Positions 20,340 to 31,907 of a stretch of DNA of 64,000 bases are shown piece after piece. Below the pieces are notes generated by a model that saw only the letters and a list, made by a program, of their open reading frames with translations, searched no databases and had not been told where the DNA came from. Within the stretch, counting starts at the first letter, position 1. Each line of letters starts with the position of its first letter. Source of the DNA: Pogona vitticeps (Eukaryota; Chordata; Lepidosauria; Squamata; Agamidae); assembly GCF_051106095.1 (NCBI RefSeq), contig NC_135786.1, forward strand, positions 18,040,501 to 18,104,500, given 5' to 3'. The translations under genes were made by a program, and so were the position numbers.

Positions 20340-21735
20340 CACTAGTTTTAGAGATGTGACAAATGATGATGGTGGTGGTGGTGATAGTGATGATGATGAT
20401 GCACTGAATTCTTGAAATTTTATGAATGCTGGCTAGGGAATTCTGGTAGTTCCAGAAGGCAACTCTTCCCATATCTGGATTGGTGGGACAAAATCAGGAA
20501 AGGGCTTTGTCAGCTTTGGAAGATTCTGCCTGGTACCACCGGGGCATGGAGGTTGCCAGAAACATAAAAAGGGTCACTAGGCCCAGCCCAAGGACCTTGT
20601 GAGCAAATGCCACCTCACCCCTTCACCGCCCTCTGTTGTATACGCCAAAGCCAACTGGCCTAACTGTTGAAATGAAGGGCATACCTGGACGTGGAAACCA
20701 TAGTACTTCCAAAAGGGTTGCTTTGCAGAGTGCATTCTCCTTTAATGTGGTATTTCCATACACACACAATCCAGTCCCAGTTGTTCCAGCCCAAAAAATA
20801 GACCCATTGATCAAGGTTTGGACTGGGCATGGAACAGGGTTGGGCTGGTTCACAATTTCCTATACATTGTCTGGTCATGGCAAGAAAGATCGAACTGGAC
20901 GATGCCATGTCATGACCTATTTTACTGTCCGACTGCACCCTTACCTCAGCATTAGAATGACAGGATCTTCCACCAGGCCAAAGAATAGCAGGTTAATTTA
21001 AAGAGTGCTGAAACTAACGTATAGAACTCAGCTCTCCAAGATTAGAATGGCTGAGGGAACAGCTGGAAGACTGTCAGTGCTGCCTCTCTTTGTCTGCTAC
21101 TGGATGCAGTAGCGCATCAGGCAGAATCCAAAAACCATTGATGGGACCAGCCCTGGGTTTCACAGTTCAAGTATCATGCTTAGGGAATGGATCTTCGCCA
21201 GGCTCAGTATTAGCATATAGCATAGATCGCTTGTTCCTGGAACAAGAACGTGCCCTCCTTGAAATTCTTCACTCCTCAGATCTTGAGCTGCCTTAGAGTT
21301 TACCAGTGCAGACAATGCTAGAAGTTGTCTAGCTTAGGTTTGCTTGCTTGCGACAGGAGTCAGACAACAGGGACTCCTGCTTGGACGAGGCTACAGCCCT
21401 GGAGAAGCAAGTGACAACAGGCACGGGTAGAGATGAACTGCAGAGTTTGACTTCTTTTGGTTATCTCTATAAGCCTTCCCCAAAGGGTGTACATCCTGGA
21501 CGTTTCTCAAATACTTGCTTGTTTCTCAGAAGGAAGGCACATATTTGAGTCTTTGTAGGGTTGGGCTTAAGTCAATTAAGTTTATCATAATATGGGGCAA
21601 GTTCTTCTAATGCTCCACCACCTGACCGAGTAGCAAATACATGTTCATCAGCATACATAAAACATTTGATGCATTGAGAAAGTGGCTGGTTGTTAGTGTA
21701 AATGTTGAACAAAATAGGAGCCCATACACCACCTT
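20340..21735. other. Intergenic DNA, no gene recognised
   Basis: Frames at 20636-21001 (plus) and 20660-20938 (minus) overlap and have no domain. The stretch around 20800 ('ggtttggactgggcatggaacaggg') weakly resembles 45728-45750 and could be a low-copy repeat. Confidence 0.4.
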
Positions 21736-21737
21736 TT

Positions 21738-22103
21738 TCACTGTTTAGTCGTTAAGTCATGTCTGACGCTTCGTGACCCCATGGACCAGAGCACGCCAGG
21801 CCCTCCTGTCTTCTACTGCCTCCCGGAGTTGGGTCAAATTCATGTTGGTAGCTTCGATGACACTGTCCAACCATCTCATCCTCTGTCGTCCCCTTCTCCT
21901 ATTGCCCTCACACTTTCCCAACATCAGGGTCTTTTCCAGGGAGTCTTCTCTTTTCATGAGATGGCCAAAGTATTGGAGCCTCAGCTTCAGGATCTGTCCT
22001 TCCAGTGAGCACTCAGAGTTGATTTCCTTTAGAATGGATACGTTTGTTCTCTTTGCTGTCCAGGGGACCCTCAAGAGTCTCCTCCAGCACCACAATTCAA
22101 AAG
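21738..22103 (-). mobile_element. BovB LINE 3' end with C-terminal ORF2 segment
   Basis: A 112-codon minus-strand frame (22095-21757) matches the end of the BovB reverse transcriptase: W-C-W-R-R-L-L-R-V-P-W, then 'I-L-K-E-I-N..L-E-G-Q-I-L-K-L-R-L-Q-Y-F-G-H-L', 'G-R-Q-R-M-R-W-L-D', and 'W-R-A-L-V-H-G-V-T-K'. It is followed by the short terminal tail 'acttaacgactaaacag'. The frame is open to the terminus. It is 5'-truncated at about 366 bp, the usual outcome of target-primed reverse transcription. Confidence 0.92.
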
Positions 22104-22109
22104 CACCAC

Positions 22110-23748
22110 CTTAGGTGGGCTATTTTTTCAGTCACCCATTTTTTGCATTGTCCTTGAAAGTTAATGAAAATAAATTTCAATCACTTAAATGTATTTTCAA
22201 AATTGTTTCAACGACACTGAGTAAACTACCTCAGAGGAAAGTGTTTGGGCAGTAGTATATCAGTCCATTAACTAACTAACTAACTAAATAATGATTTTCC
22301 CCACACACATATTGCTGTTGATAAGGTAATGAAGATCTGTAAGCATTAGCAAACATAAAGCGTATAAACTTTGACATGAAGACTGGAAGTTTTCATAGCA
22401 GCACCAACCATTTTCATTAAAAAAAAAAATCCTAGTTTAAGAAGTCTGAAATCAGTTTTTTCCAAACTTCAAGTCAACATTGTCTGCCAAAATAATCAAA
22501 TGATCTTGTCTCACTCTTAGGTATCTTAAAATTAGTTAAGATATTTTGCTACGTGGTATGAAGAGACAGATAAGGATTAGATTTCTTAGCTCTGAAATAT
22601 GTAGTAGTGGCCATGGCTGGAGGCAGGTTCCTATACCAGCTTGACGAATAGTTTGATGGTATCTGGCATTTTTAGTGGGAAACAATTTATTCTGGAATTT
22701 AAGCCTTTTGCTGGTTTTAAGTAAGTATACTGTATATACTAAGTATATTTCTCACACTCAGGAGTTCTCAAATTCTTCTGTTTTATTGCTAAGATTACAG
22801 ACTCATCCCCCCCCCATATTTAATGCTATAATGGTCCATTCATTTGGATTAGGGAAGACAAATTTGGGACCCACAGATTTTACTTAGGATTAGACACAGC
22901 GTGTACTTCAGAAAAGTTAATCAGGTGCAAATTGAGCACTATGCCGAGAACATTTGATTGCTTTCCTGAGGGCTCAATTCACATGTGATATCACTGGATG
23001 TCAGCAGCAGACTCCTAATTGATTCTTTCTTTGCACATGGTACTAGCCATTCCCCCATTATCTACTCATCATAAGGTTAGTGTGAGTGCTGCTTGGAAAT
23101 ATTGTGATTATGATTGTGAATTTGTGATTACTTGCCTTCAGTTCTCCAGCCACCAGGGTCAGCTAACATTTCCAAGGTATAGGAACACCTTCGGCCAGCC
23201 AATCCCTTTGCTGAACAAATAATTGTCTAGGTTGGTTCAGGACCACCTGCACCTCTCCAGGGTGTCAGACAGAGTAAGTCAATATCTTGTGGGATTTCTG
23301 GATCCAAACGGATAGACACCTTGAACATAGCACACCAGACATAGTAGTAATAGAATGAAGAAATGTCTGAATCATTGACATTGCAATTCCAGGGGATGCC
23401 AGGGTTGAAAATAAAGAATTGCAAAAACTAACGAAGTACACAAACCTAACAATTGAAACATCTCATCTCTGGAAGAAACACACTTCAGTGGTCCCCCTAG
23501 TCATTGGGGCTTTGGGAACAATATCAAGAAACTTCACACAGTACTATAAGTAGTTACAGGTCCAAGAAATCACACAATGAGAGCTACAAAAAAAAAAAAA
23601 GCAATATTAGGAACAGCATACATACTGCGCCAATATTTAACAGATACTTAGGTTTTTGGTTAAAACTTGTATCTGTTATATAATACCAGTCACTGTCTTT
23701 GTAATTTTGATTGACTGTGCCTGCTATTTTCTTTTAATAATAACAATA
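22110..23748. other. Intergenic DNA, no gene recognised
   Basis: Only short unassigned frames and a brief (ACTA)n run near 22270. No repeat family was named. Confidence 0.4.
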
Positions 23749-23795
23749 ATAATTGCGTGCCATCAAGTCAATTCTGACTTATGGTGACATTTCCT
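23735..23795 (-). repeat. SINE tail fragment (RTE-type) with (AAT)n
   Basis: An (AATAATAAC)-type run is followed by 'gtgccatcaagtcaattctgacttatggtgac', the tail of the SINE family also seen at 8228 and 24192. Confidence 0.55.
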
Positions 23796-24119
23796 AATGT
23801 TATCTATTGGTAGATTAGAAGGACTCCCCCACACCTAATGTCTTTTGCCCCCTGGCTTTTCTGGACAGGCTTCTGAACCTCTACATTCCTTTTTGGCAAT
23901 GTGCCTAGCTTTGGGCTTCAGTAAGCTGTCTGTCCAGATCTAACCAACTTTGGTGTCCAGACACAATTTCCTAGCCCTTGACATGTTGCTGCCTGAAGTA
24001 CTGTAACAACTATGCTCACCCCATGTCAAGATGTATCATACCCAAGTCCAGCAAAGTTATTTTGGCATCTGAGCAGAAAATCTGAAAAATGCATCTCCCA
24101 TTCTCTGGGGAAACCTTAT

Positions 24120-24410
24120 GCCGTTGCACAGGATGATGATACTAATACTAATAATGTTGATACTACTAATACTACTAATACTGACAGCAGCAATTATAAC
24201 AATGTGCCCTCAAGTCAATTCTGATTTCTAATTACCCTTTTCAGGGTTTTCCAGATAAAGAATGCTCAGAAGTGGTTTACCATTTCTTCTTCTGTGGATG
24301 CCCTGGGATTAAGGAGCTTGCCCAAGGACACTTAGACTGGCTCTATTCATAGGAGGCACAGTGGGGAATTGAACTCTAAGCCAACCAGCTTCTAGAACAC
24401 TAACCTTAAA
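24120..24410 (-). repeat. tRNA-derived SINE with RTE-type tail
   Basis: A (ATACTA)-type simple repeat (about 24135-24182) is followed by 'gtgccctcaagtcaattctgatttc', 'gctcagaagtggtttaccatttcttcttctg', 'aggagcttgcccaagga' and 'ggaggcacagtggggaattgaact', the reversed body and tRNA-like head. This is the most complete of the minus-strand copies of this family here. Confidence 0.65.
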
Positions 24411-24476
24411 TGAATGTAAAAGAATTAATTTTATTTAATGATTACATATCAATATAGCAGCACTGAGGGTCTCAAA

Positions 24477-25864
24477 CAGAGATGGGCATAAATCAGAAAA
24501 ATGGTGATTCATTTTGATTCATGATTCATCAAGGTCAAAGAAGCATGAATCACAAATTTGCAGTTTTTCTGACAAATCAATGAATCAATTTGTCAATTCA
24601 TTTTTTATTTTAAAACTCTATAATAACCCCCCCCAAAAAAACAACTAGAGACACGAAAATCACAAAACAGCTTCCCTTGACTCTTCTCTACAAGCCCTGC
24701 AAGATTGGTGAAGTTTAGATTTTGGATATCTGGTTTATATACCCACAAGGAGGTCCCCTCAGAAATGTCCCCCCCCCCAGGCACCTAGAGACACCAAAAG
24801 TACAGATAAGCTTCTACTGACTCTCCTCTACAGCCCCTCCAAGTTTGGAGAAGACTGGGTTTCAGACATACATGTTTATTTAATGATTTTCCCCAGGAAA
24901 ATGTCCTTTAGCAGTTGGCTTGGGGAAACCCAATCTTCACCAAGCTTGGAAAGATTGTAGAGGAGAGTCAGTAGAAGCTTATCTGTGATTTTGGTGTCTG
25001 GAAAAAACTTTTGTGGGGGGCACTCTTTGTGGGTGTATAACTCAGACATCCAAGCCCCAATCTTCACCAAACATGGAGAAATTGAAGAGAAGAATCAGAG
25101 GAGGATTCCCTGCAATTCAGGTATGTCTGGGTGTCTGGGGAACCATTTTATAGCCAAATGAATCAACAAATCCAAAATCACAAAAATTAATCGATTCATA
25201 TTCACTGGGGGCAGTGACTCATGGTGTTACCAGCCAATTTTGGGTTTTGGTTTTTCTGACAAGGAATCAGGCAGAGATGTGACAGCTGTATCCAAGGTCT
25301 GATTTATTTTATTGAGTAAAGAGTGAGAAAGGTCAACTGGGACTTCCCTTAAAAGCAAAGAAGATCCCGAGAATACAGTGTACATATGTTTTATATCAGA
25401 CAAAGAGTCATAAAAGTCTTACAATTCTATTGGTCATTTGTACTCCAACTTTGGATCCAGTTCCTCATTCGGTAATGATGTCAACTACTAATCTAATGGT
25501 TAAATGTAAGAAAATATATTATGCCCCATCTTTACCTGACCCATGCCCATGATGCGCCAGGGATGTGCCTAAAAGTCTGGGGCATAGAGTATCTATTTCC
25601 CCTTATCTATTGATATGTCTATGTGCTGTCTTCCTGGGCCTAGTTTCTCTGCTAAGTGTTATCTGTGAATGTTTCTCTGGTTAATTTGAGCTATGTGTGG
25701 ATATTTCAGGGTCGAATTCTCCCGAAGCCTGGTTTCCTCCAAATGTACTGTCAGTTACCAATTCATTGATCAACCTTAAAATATAGTTTCAGCTTTCCTC
25801 GGTATCAATATGGTGATTTTTGAATGAATTTGGTGATTAATTTTTTAATTTGTGCCCATCTGTA
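24477..25864. mobile_element. Foldback hAT-type element with fourfold internal repeat
   Basis: The left end CAGAGATGGGCATAAAT and the right end (inverted: ACAGATGGGCACAAAT) are terminal inverted repeats. Flanks GTCTCAAA (24469-24476) and GCCTCAAA (25865-25872) form an 8-bp duplication with one difference, as in hAT elements. Inside, a unit of about 100 bp ('..cctagagacaccaaaa..agcttctactgactctcctctaca..ccaagtttgg') occurs twice forward (about 24640, 24780) and twice inverted (about 24915, 25015), so the core folds back. A segment at 25222-25760 looks like an inserted LTR. No transposase. Confidence 0.7.
25222..25760 (-). mobile_element. Probable solo LTR inside the foldback hAT (fossil)
   Basis: On the minus strand it starts TGGTAACTGAC and ends GGTAACACCA, with an AATAAA signal about 90 bases before the end. 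Flanks ACTCA and ATTCA could be a 5-bp duplication with one change. It interrupts the foldback element. Boundaries are less sure than for 953-1382, and the family is unknown. Confidence 0.5.
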
Positions 25865-26117
25865 GCCTCAAAGCTCATGGTCTAATACAGCATATGCAAT
25901 CTTGTTTGAGTTCATGGTTTTATTGGAGAATTCCTGATATCCCTTATGAATGATATCCCATATGATAGCCCTCTATTTTCTGTTAGTAATGAGGGTAATT
26001 CAACAGGAATCCCCTGTTCATTCACTAAAATTTCTGAATCTCCCTCTATTAATTTTGATCTGTTAGTGACACTTTCAGGTGCACATGTAATTATGAAAAT
26101 ATTCCTGTCATAGTTTT

Positions 26118-26320
26118 GGGATACCCAGTGTGATGTAGTGGATATAGCATGGACTAGGACTCAAGAGACTTGAGTTCAAATCCTCACTCAGCTTTGAAAA
26201 CTTACTGAGGAGGTAGAAGTGGTAAACTCACTTCTTAAATATCTCACTTATCCTGAAAGCCCCATTAGGGTTGCTATAAGTCTATTCTGATTTGATGGCA
26301 CGCAACACTATAGTTTTCAA
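26118..26320 (+). repeat. tRNA-derived SINE with RTE-type tail
   Basis: The head 'ccagtgtgatgtagtgg..atggactaggactcaagagacttgagttcaaatcc' contains A- and B-box-like blocks. The body is 'gaggtagaagtggtaaactcacttcttaaatatctcac', and the tail 'gggttgctataagtctattctgatttgatggcac' matches, in the forward sense, the tails of the minus-strand SINEs at 8228, 23752 and 24192. Confidence 0.65.
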
Positions 26321-26595
26321 TTATTTTAGATTTGTTGGGGATTTCGGTCACGTCACTGTAATAATGGATGGAATAATGGCTTGTTCTAGGAAGTATCTAA
26401 GTTGTGCTCTCATCTGTGTTCTAATTGCTAATTAATGACAGTGTTTACATGAAGCAGATGAGTTTGAGAATGTTTTACAAAGCTGCTTGCACTACAAATA
26501 TAAATAACTGGGTTTTGGCATCAACTGCTCGTCTGTTTACAGATGCCAGATTTTGACCATTCTGAATATATACTGTACATTAAATTAAGTTATGT

Positions 26596-26850
26596 GTCTG
26601 TGAATCATACAATAATCAAGTTGGTAAGGATCTTAAGGCCATCAAGTCCAACCTCCTGCTCAGTACAAGAATCTAATCAAAGTAAACCTGAGAGATGGTT
26701 GTCCAATTTTCTCTTGAATGCTTCCAGCATTGGAACACTCTTTACTTCCTGAGATCATTGCTTCCATTGTTACACTGCTCTGTTAGGACGTTTTTGCAGA
26801 TATTCAACCGAAATCTGGCTTACTGTAACTTGAACCGATAATTAAGATGA
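26596..26850 (-). repeat. CR1 LINE 3' end
   Basis: Reads 'aatcaagttggtaaggatcttaaggccatcaagtccaacctcctgctcagtacaagaatc', then 'gacagatggttgtccaa'-like and 'cttgaatgcttccagcattgg' stretches, closing 'gaaatctggcttactgtaacttgaacc'. This is the reversed CR1 3' terminus, less decayed than the copy at 2396. Confidence 0.8.
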
Positions 26851-26931
26851 TTGGGAACAGATCCTGCCCTCCCTCTATATTACTATCTTTCAAGTATGGC
26901 AGGACCCCCTATCCACTGGATCAGCAAAGTT

Positions 26932-26932
26932 T

Positions 26933-26971
<39 letters not shown>

Positions 26972-27110
26972 TATCCCACCCATATGGTCTTGTCGACCAC
27001 TCTGGGCGGCTTCCAATAAGGTGTATACGATAAAACATAAGAATTTTACAAACAGTCCATAACACATACAATAATAAAACAAATAAATGAAAGAAAAAAA
27101 TAAAGAAAGA
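26932..27110 (-). repeat. L2-like LINE tail with (ATTT)n
   Basis: A (TTTA/ATTT)n run (about 26934-26972) runs into 'tatcccacccatatggtcttgtcgaccactctgggcggcttccaat', the reversed 3' terminus of an L2-like LINE. The same wording follows the (GATT)n tract at 59940. Confidence 0.65.
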
Positions 27111-27149
27111 ATTAAATATTGACAGGAGGGAAGGCCTGAACATACAACC

Positions 27150-28390
27150 ATGTTTTTATCCACATCGTGTCCCTGACTGTGTGATTGGTAGTACACTCCA
27201 AGCATCGCATTCCCTTTGTTTTTCACCCCAGTTAAGTAAGTTTGGGTTTTGCAGATGTGGAAGGCATAGGCTTTGCCAGCTAGACAAAGCAGGATTTTGA
27301 AATTAGTACACATGCTAATGAACTTTCTTAAGGAGGGCATCACCAGAAGTGACCATGGATCTGTTTGTTCGTTTCTAGCATGTCGTTCAAGCTAGAATAT
27401 GCATTTGGCTGAATGTTCATTTTTTTTCTCTTGTGAATAATTGTCCAGTACCTGGTTTAGGCATGATGGATTGTAGGGATTCTGAAGTACCCATTAAAGC
27501 AGAAGAAACAATAGTCTACTGCCCTGAAAGCTTTCAAAACACACTTTTCTCACCTTCTCCAGAGGAAATAATTGGGCCAATGAACTTTGCAAATTCATCA
27601 TGTCAGTAACCTCCTTCCCGGTTTCCATATCCGACTAGTTGCAATCAACCATCGGAATAATGGCCTCAGACATATGGGGCCTGACTGACTCGAAATTCAT
27701 CCTAAATGAATGCATTATGTTTCTGATAATACACAGGCCTAATGCACAAGACTTTGACCTCATTCCGTTTTTTTTTTATTATTCATGCTCAATTGTGTGG
27801 ATAACCATGGTTCCCAGGTGGTATCACAAATAGATATCTGCAGGCATAAAATAATTGGTCTCTTAAACTAGCTTTGGGATGAAAATCAGACAGCATTGTT
27901 TGAGAAATTAGGTCTCCTGGAATAACAGAACAGGTGAAATATTAACCAGCATGATAGCAGTTCAATTTATTACCATTTTTTAAAAAAAGTATTAAAGAAA
28001 AACCCCAATATATAAGGAAGCCTTTAGACTGATCCAAAGGTCTTCCATCTTTTCTCCTGTTTTTAATTCTGACTTTTTTTTAAGTTGGTAAAAAGAACAC
28101 CAAACAGTTATCCTCCCCATTATATGTGTTTGACATGTAGTCTAATTGCTCTCTCCTATTCCTCTCCTTATTCTGCTTGTCAGGCACTCAGTCAAGGCTA
28201 TAGATCTCTACCTTTTATTCCCAGTGCTAGTATTCCGGGTTTTGAATGCATGCCCTGCATTACTGATCTTCTTTGTAAGGCTGGAGCACAGTTATGAATA
28301 ATTTGCTAGATGGGTGAGCTATATCTGTGAAGAGTTAAGAATTTCAGCCTGTTGTTTGCCTCTTTCCCTCTGTCTACAACAGATCCCCAT
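27150..28390. other. Intergenic DNA, no gene recognised
   Basis: Short unassigned frames only. A (T)n run occurs near 27770. No repeat family was named. Confidence 0.4.
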
Positions 28391-28394
28391 GGGG

Positions 28395-29175
28395 AATGTC
28401 CTGTAGAGCAGTATATTCTGCATATAAGTTAAATAAGCAGGGAGACAATATACAGCCTTGTTGCACTCTTTTCCCAATTTTGAGCCAATCAGTTGTTCCA
28501 TATCCAGTTCTAACTGTTGCTTCCTATCCCACATATAGATTTCTCAGGAGATAGATTAGGTCTGGTTAATAAGTTGCCATAGTTTGTTGTGGTCAACACA
28601 GTCAAAGGCTTTTGCGTAGTCAATGAGGCAGAGGTAGATGTTTTCCTGGAACTCTCTGGCTTTCTCCATAATCCAGCGCATGTTAGCAATTTGGTCTCGA
28701 GTTCCTCTGCCCCTTCGAAACTCAGCATGGACTTCTGGGAGTTCTCAGTCCACATACTGCTGAAGCCCACCTTGTAGGATTTTGAGCATGACCTTGCTTG
28801 CGTGTGAAATGAGTGCAATTGTATGGTTGGGATTGGGATGTATGATCTTTTCCAATCCTCTGGCCACTGCTGAGTTTTCCAAATTTGCTGGTATATTGAG
28901 TGTAGCACCTTAACAGCATCATATTTTAAGATTTTAAATAGTTCTGCTGGAATGCCATCACCTCCACTGGCGTTCTTGTTAGCCAGGCTTTCTAAGGCCC
29001 ACTTGACTTCACTCTCCAGGATGTCTGGCTCAAGATCAGCAACCACACTATCTGGGTTGTCCAGGACATCCGGATCTTTCTGGTATAATTTTTCTCTGTA
29101 TTCTTGCCACCTCTTCTTGATGTCTTCTGCTTTTGTTAGGTCCCTACCATTGTTGTCCTTTATCATGTCCATCTT
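28395..29175 (-). mobile_element. BovB LINE, internal reverse transcriptase fragment
   Basis: The minus strand encodes the N-terminal half of the BovB reverse transcriptase: 'D-I-K-K-R-W-Q-E-Y', 'L-D-N-P-D-S-V-V-A-D-L-E-P-D-I-L', 'K-W-A-L-E-S-L', 'A-S-G-G-D-G-I-P-A-E-L-F-K-I-L', 'Q-I-W-K-T-Q-Q-W-P-E-D-W-K-R-S' (29172-28860). After a frame change the sequence continues through the motif A region ('attgactacgcaaaagcctttgactgtgttgacc' on that strand, Phe-x-Asp type) to 'Q-G-C-I..C-L-F-N'. The frame is broken at least twice, and both ends are missing: it stops before YADD and lacks the endonuclease. Confidence 0.9.
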
Positions 29176-29261
29176 AAGCCAAGTTTAGAGATGCTCAAAG
29201 GCCAACAGGGAAATATGTTCTATGATCATATATTATATGATCTAAATAAAATGAAGACATG

Positions 29262-29740
29262 GAAATAATATACTGAAGATAATACAAAAGAGAAGCAAGA
29301 AAGACATATCTCTTCAAAGAAGAATGCATTAATGAGAAACCTCTAGTATTAGAAAGTGAAGTGGAAGATGCTCTGAAGCAATTGGAAGAAATAAATCACC
29401 AGGAGTAGTTAGGCCTGTTTTAGATTTAAGTGATTGAAGATATTGTACCAATAAGTGTACAATAATAACCTACTTCAGGTCATAGAGACACATTTCAAGT
29501 TACTGAAACTGAAGATAACATAATACCAACAAGTGTATACTAACAAATATGAAAAAGAAGGCTATGACAACACTCAAAGTACATTCTTGTCTCAGAGAAA
29601 GGAGACACCGAACAGTACTGTTAGTATTTCGATCGGATAATGTATTTCATCTGCAGGCAAAGTGATGCTCAAGTATCTAAACCAAAGATATGCAGTTAGG
29701 AATACCAAATTTTGAAGTGGGATCCAGCTCTCTTAATCTG
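29262..29740 (+). mobile_element. Second RTE-clade LINE, decayed fragment
   Basis: Conceptual pieces in changing frames read 'L-V-L-E-S-E-V-E-D-A-L-K-Q-L' (about 29345-29390), 'V-S-E-K-G-D-T-E-Q' (29590-29615) and 'K-V-M-L-K-Y-L' (29655-29680). In RTE reverse transcriptases these occur in the same order as 'ILESEV..ALxQL', 'PKKGD' and 'SKVMLKIL'. The wording is nearer to the element at 30565-31390 than to BovB. Several frame changes make it non-coding. Confidence 0.6.
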
Positions 29741-29744
29741 TGTT

Positions 29745-30560
29745 CATGTTAATATAATGTTAATATAATTAATTATTATATGTTAATATAATGAAAAGCA
29801 AAACCACCACAATATACAATAAGACCTCTTGAAGATAGTATTTAAAAGAGCTTCAAAATAGGCATGGAAAGGTGCCTCTCTTATTTCTCTTATAGTGTGT
29901 AAGTTTGGCCATCCATGGACCCACTGTTCCAAACTGTTTTAAAGGATCCAGTCAGAGCAATGAAGTGTTACAATTTGTCCTGTGTTGCCACATTTCCCCA
30001 AGCTAGAATCAATTGGCTCTTTGTGGGAGATAATATCTCTTTGCCTTGGTTACCAATTACCAGTGGGCTTATTTTTAACTCTTACCAAGATTTGCTTTGG
30101 GGGAAGGGAGAAATGAAGTACAAATCTCAGCTGTTTCCTTTCACTCTCTCTGCTCTCTTTCTCTCCTGCTTTCTCTTTTTCTGGCTCACTCTCAGTCTTC
30201 TTCTCTTTTAACGTTGTATTTTATTACCACAGTTGGGCTAAGCGTATCTTCCCAATTATGAGGCGGTTCTCAGTCTACTTCAGTTGACACTTTGAAATAT
30301 TAGCAGGCAACGGTGCAGGTGCATATGTGCTGGCAAGCTTCCAGTGACAAGTTAGCAAGCCGCCTGGAATATTAACCGGAGGTTTATGTTATGTGATATT
30401 AAGCTCTTGAAATGAGAGACAGAAAGCCTATTCCTTTTTTTGACAGGGATGTAGCTTCTCCGGGAAGACTTGTAAATCACTCAAGTGTGCACCAGAGTGG
30501 TTCCAGAGGACGGATGGATGGCTTGATAATACCTTGCTGGTATGAGAGCCCAGTCTGTGT
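29745..30560. other. Intergenic DNA, no gene recognised
   Basis: Short frame 29915-30211 ends in a CT-rich tract and has no domain. No repeat family was named. Confidence 0.4.
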
Positions 30561-30561
30561 T

Positions 30562-31395
30562 GTTATTGTGTTGGTGTTATGTGCTGTCAAGTCACCTCGG
30601 ACTCATGGCGATGCTGTGAGTGAGAGAACTCCAGACCTCTTGCCCTCAACAGCCCTGCTCAGCTCTTGTTAACACGGGCATATGGCTTCCTATAAGGATT
30701 TAGTCCAGCTCATATTTGGTTTTTCTCTTCAGCCTTCGATCTTTCCCAGCATTATTGTCTTTTCCGGAGAATCTTGCCTTCTCATGATGTGCCCAAAGTA
30801 GGACAGCTTCAGTTTCATCAATTTTGCCTGCAGAGATACTTCAGGCTTGACTTGCTCTAGAACCATTTGTTTGTCGGGGTAGTCCAGGGCACCCACAAAC
30901 TTCTCCTCCAGCACCATATTTCAACCAAATCCGTTTTGTTCCCTGATAGCTTTCTTTACTGTCCAGCTTTCATAACCATACATGGTGATCGGGAATACAT
31001 CCTTCATGATCTTTGCTAATTCCTTTATTGCTGCCTTTCCAAGTTCTTGTCCTCTTCAAATTTCTTGGTTGCAACTTCCATTTTGGATTGACAATTGAAC
31101 TGAAGTATACAACATCTTTAACAATTTCAGTTTCTTCATTGTCAACATTAAAGTTGTGTAGTTCTTCTGTGGTCATAATTTTTGTCATCCTAATGTTCAA
31201 CTGCAGTCCTGCTTTGGCCCTTTCTTCTTTCACTTTTGCTAAAAGTTGTTTCAAGTCATTGCTGATTTCCGCCAGTAAGATGCTGCCATCTGCATATCTC
31301 AAATTACTGATTTTTCTTCTACCAATATTCACTCCTCCTTCATCTGAATCTAGTCTTGCTCTCAATATGATATGTTCTGTTTGTATACCACCCCA
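30562..31395 (-). mobile_element. Second RTE-clade LINE, 3' portion with RT palm
   Basis: A 131-codon minus-strand frame (31365-30970) contains 'I-S-N-L-R-Y-A-D-G-S-I-L-L-A-E', where active elements carry YADD, then 'L-K-Q-L-L-A-K-V-K-E-E..A-K-A-G-L-Q-L-N-I..T-K-I-M-T-T'. A second frame (30917-30729) reads 'S-L-Q-A-K-L-M-K-L-K-L-S-Y-F-G-H-I-M-R-R-Q', then 'T-I-M-L-G-K-I-E-G'. These order as the end of an RTE ORF2 but differ clearly from BovB. The Asp-to-Gly at the catalytic YADD and the frame changes show it is dead. The 3' terminus ('ctgtcaagtcacctcggactcatggcgatg', reversed) matches the tail of tRNA-derived SINEs in this window. Confidence 0.85.
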
Positions 31396-31399
31396 TAGC

Positions 31400-31892
31400 G
31401 CTTAAAGCACTCTCTTATGCAGGCTACACATTTCCTCGCACCCACCAGCTGGGCATGTCAGAAGGAGGGAAGGCTGAGTCAACCTTGAGCCTGCTACCTG
31501 AATCCCATTTTGCTTCAGAGCTGTAATAATCAGTACATTAAATAAGCAAATCATTTTATCAAAATGAAATACATATCTCTCCTATTATAAAGCCTCATAT
31601 GTTTGAGAAAATGTAGGTGTGGACATAAAATGCCTTGGGTTCTGGAGGGTTTGGGTTCCTTGCATCATATCATAAGAACAGTTGAAACTAGGATAGTTCC
31701 AAGGTTTGCTTTAGGGCTGCTGAAGTGCTGACATGGAGAAATGACTTTCTGAAATGGATACAGAGGATTGTCTTCAACCATCAGCAGCTCAGAGAAGAAA
31801 TGCGAACTTGGAACCTCAGCATGTAGGCTGTGACCTTGTGCTTCTCTTTCTTAGGTTGTTATGGGGAAAACGTGGCATAGAAATGAAATAAA
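31400..31892. other. Intergenic DNA, no gene recognised
   Basis: No open frame of note or named repeat; it ends at the target duplication of a SINE. Confidence 0.4.
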
Positions 31893-31907
31893 TTAAACAT
31901 AAAATTA

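Noticed and set aside
20206-20472. 88-codon minus-strand frame with repeated Leu-Ser and Ile-Tyr
   Set aside because: It is translated from the (TA)n-(GA)n microsatellite.
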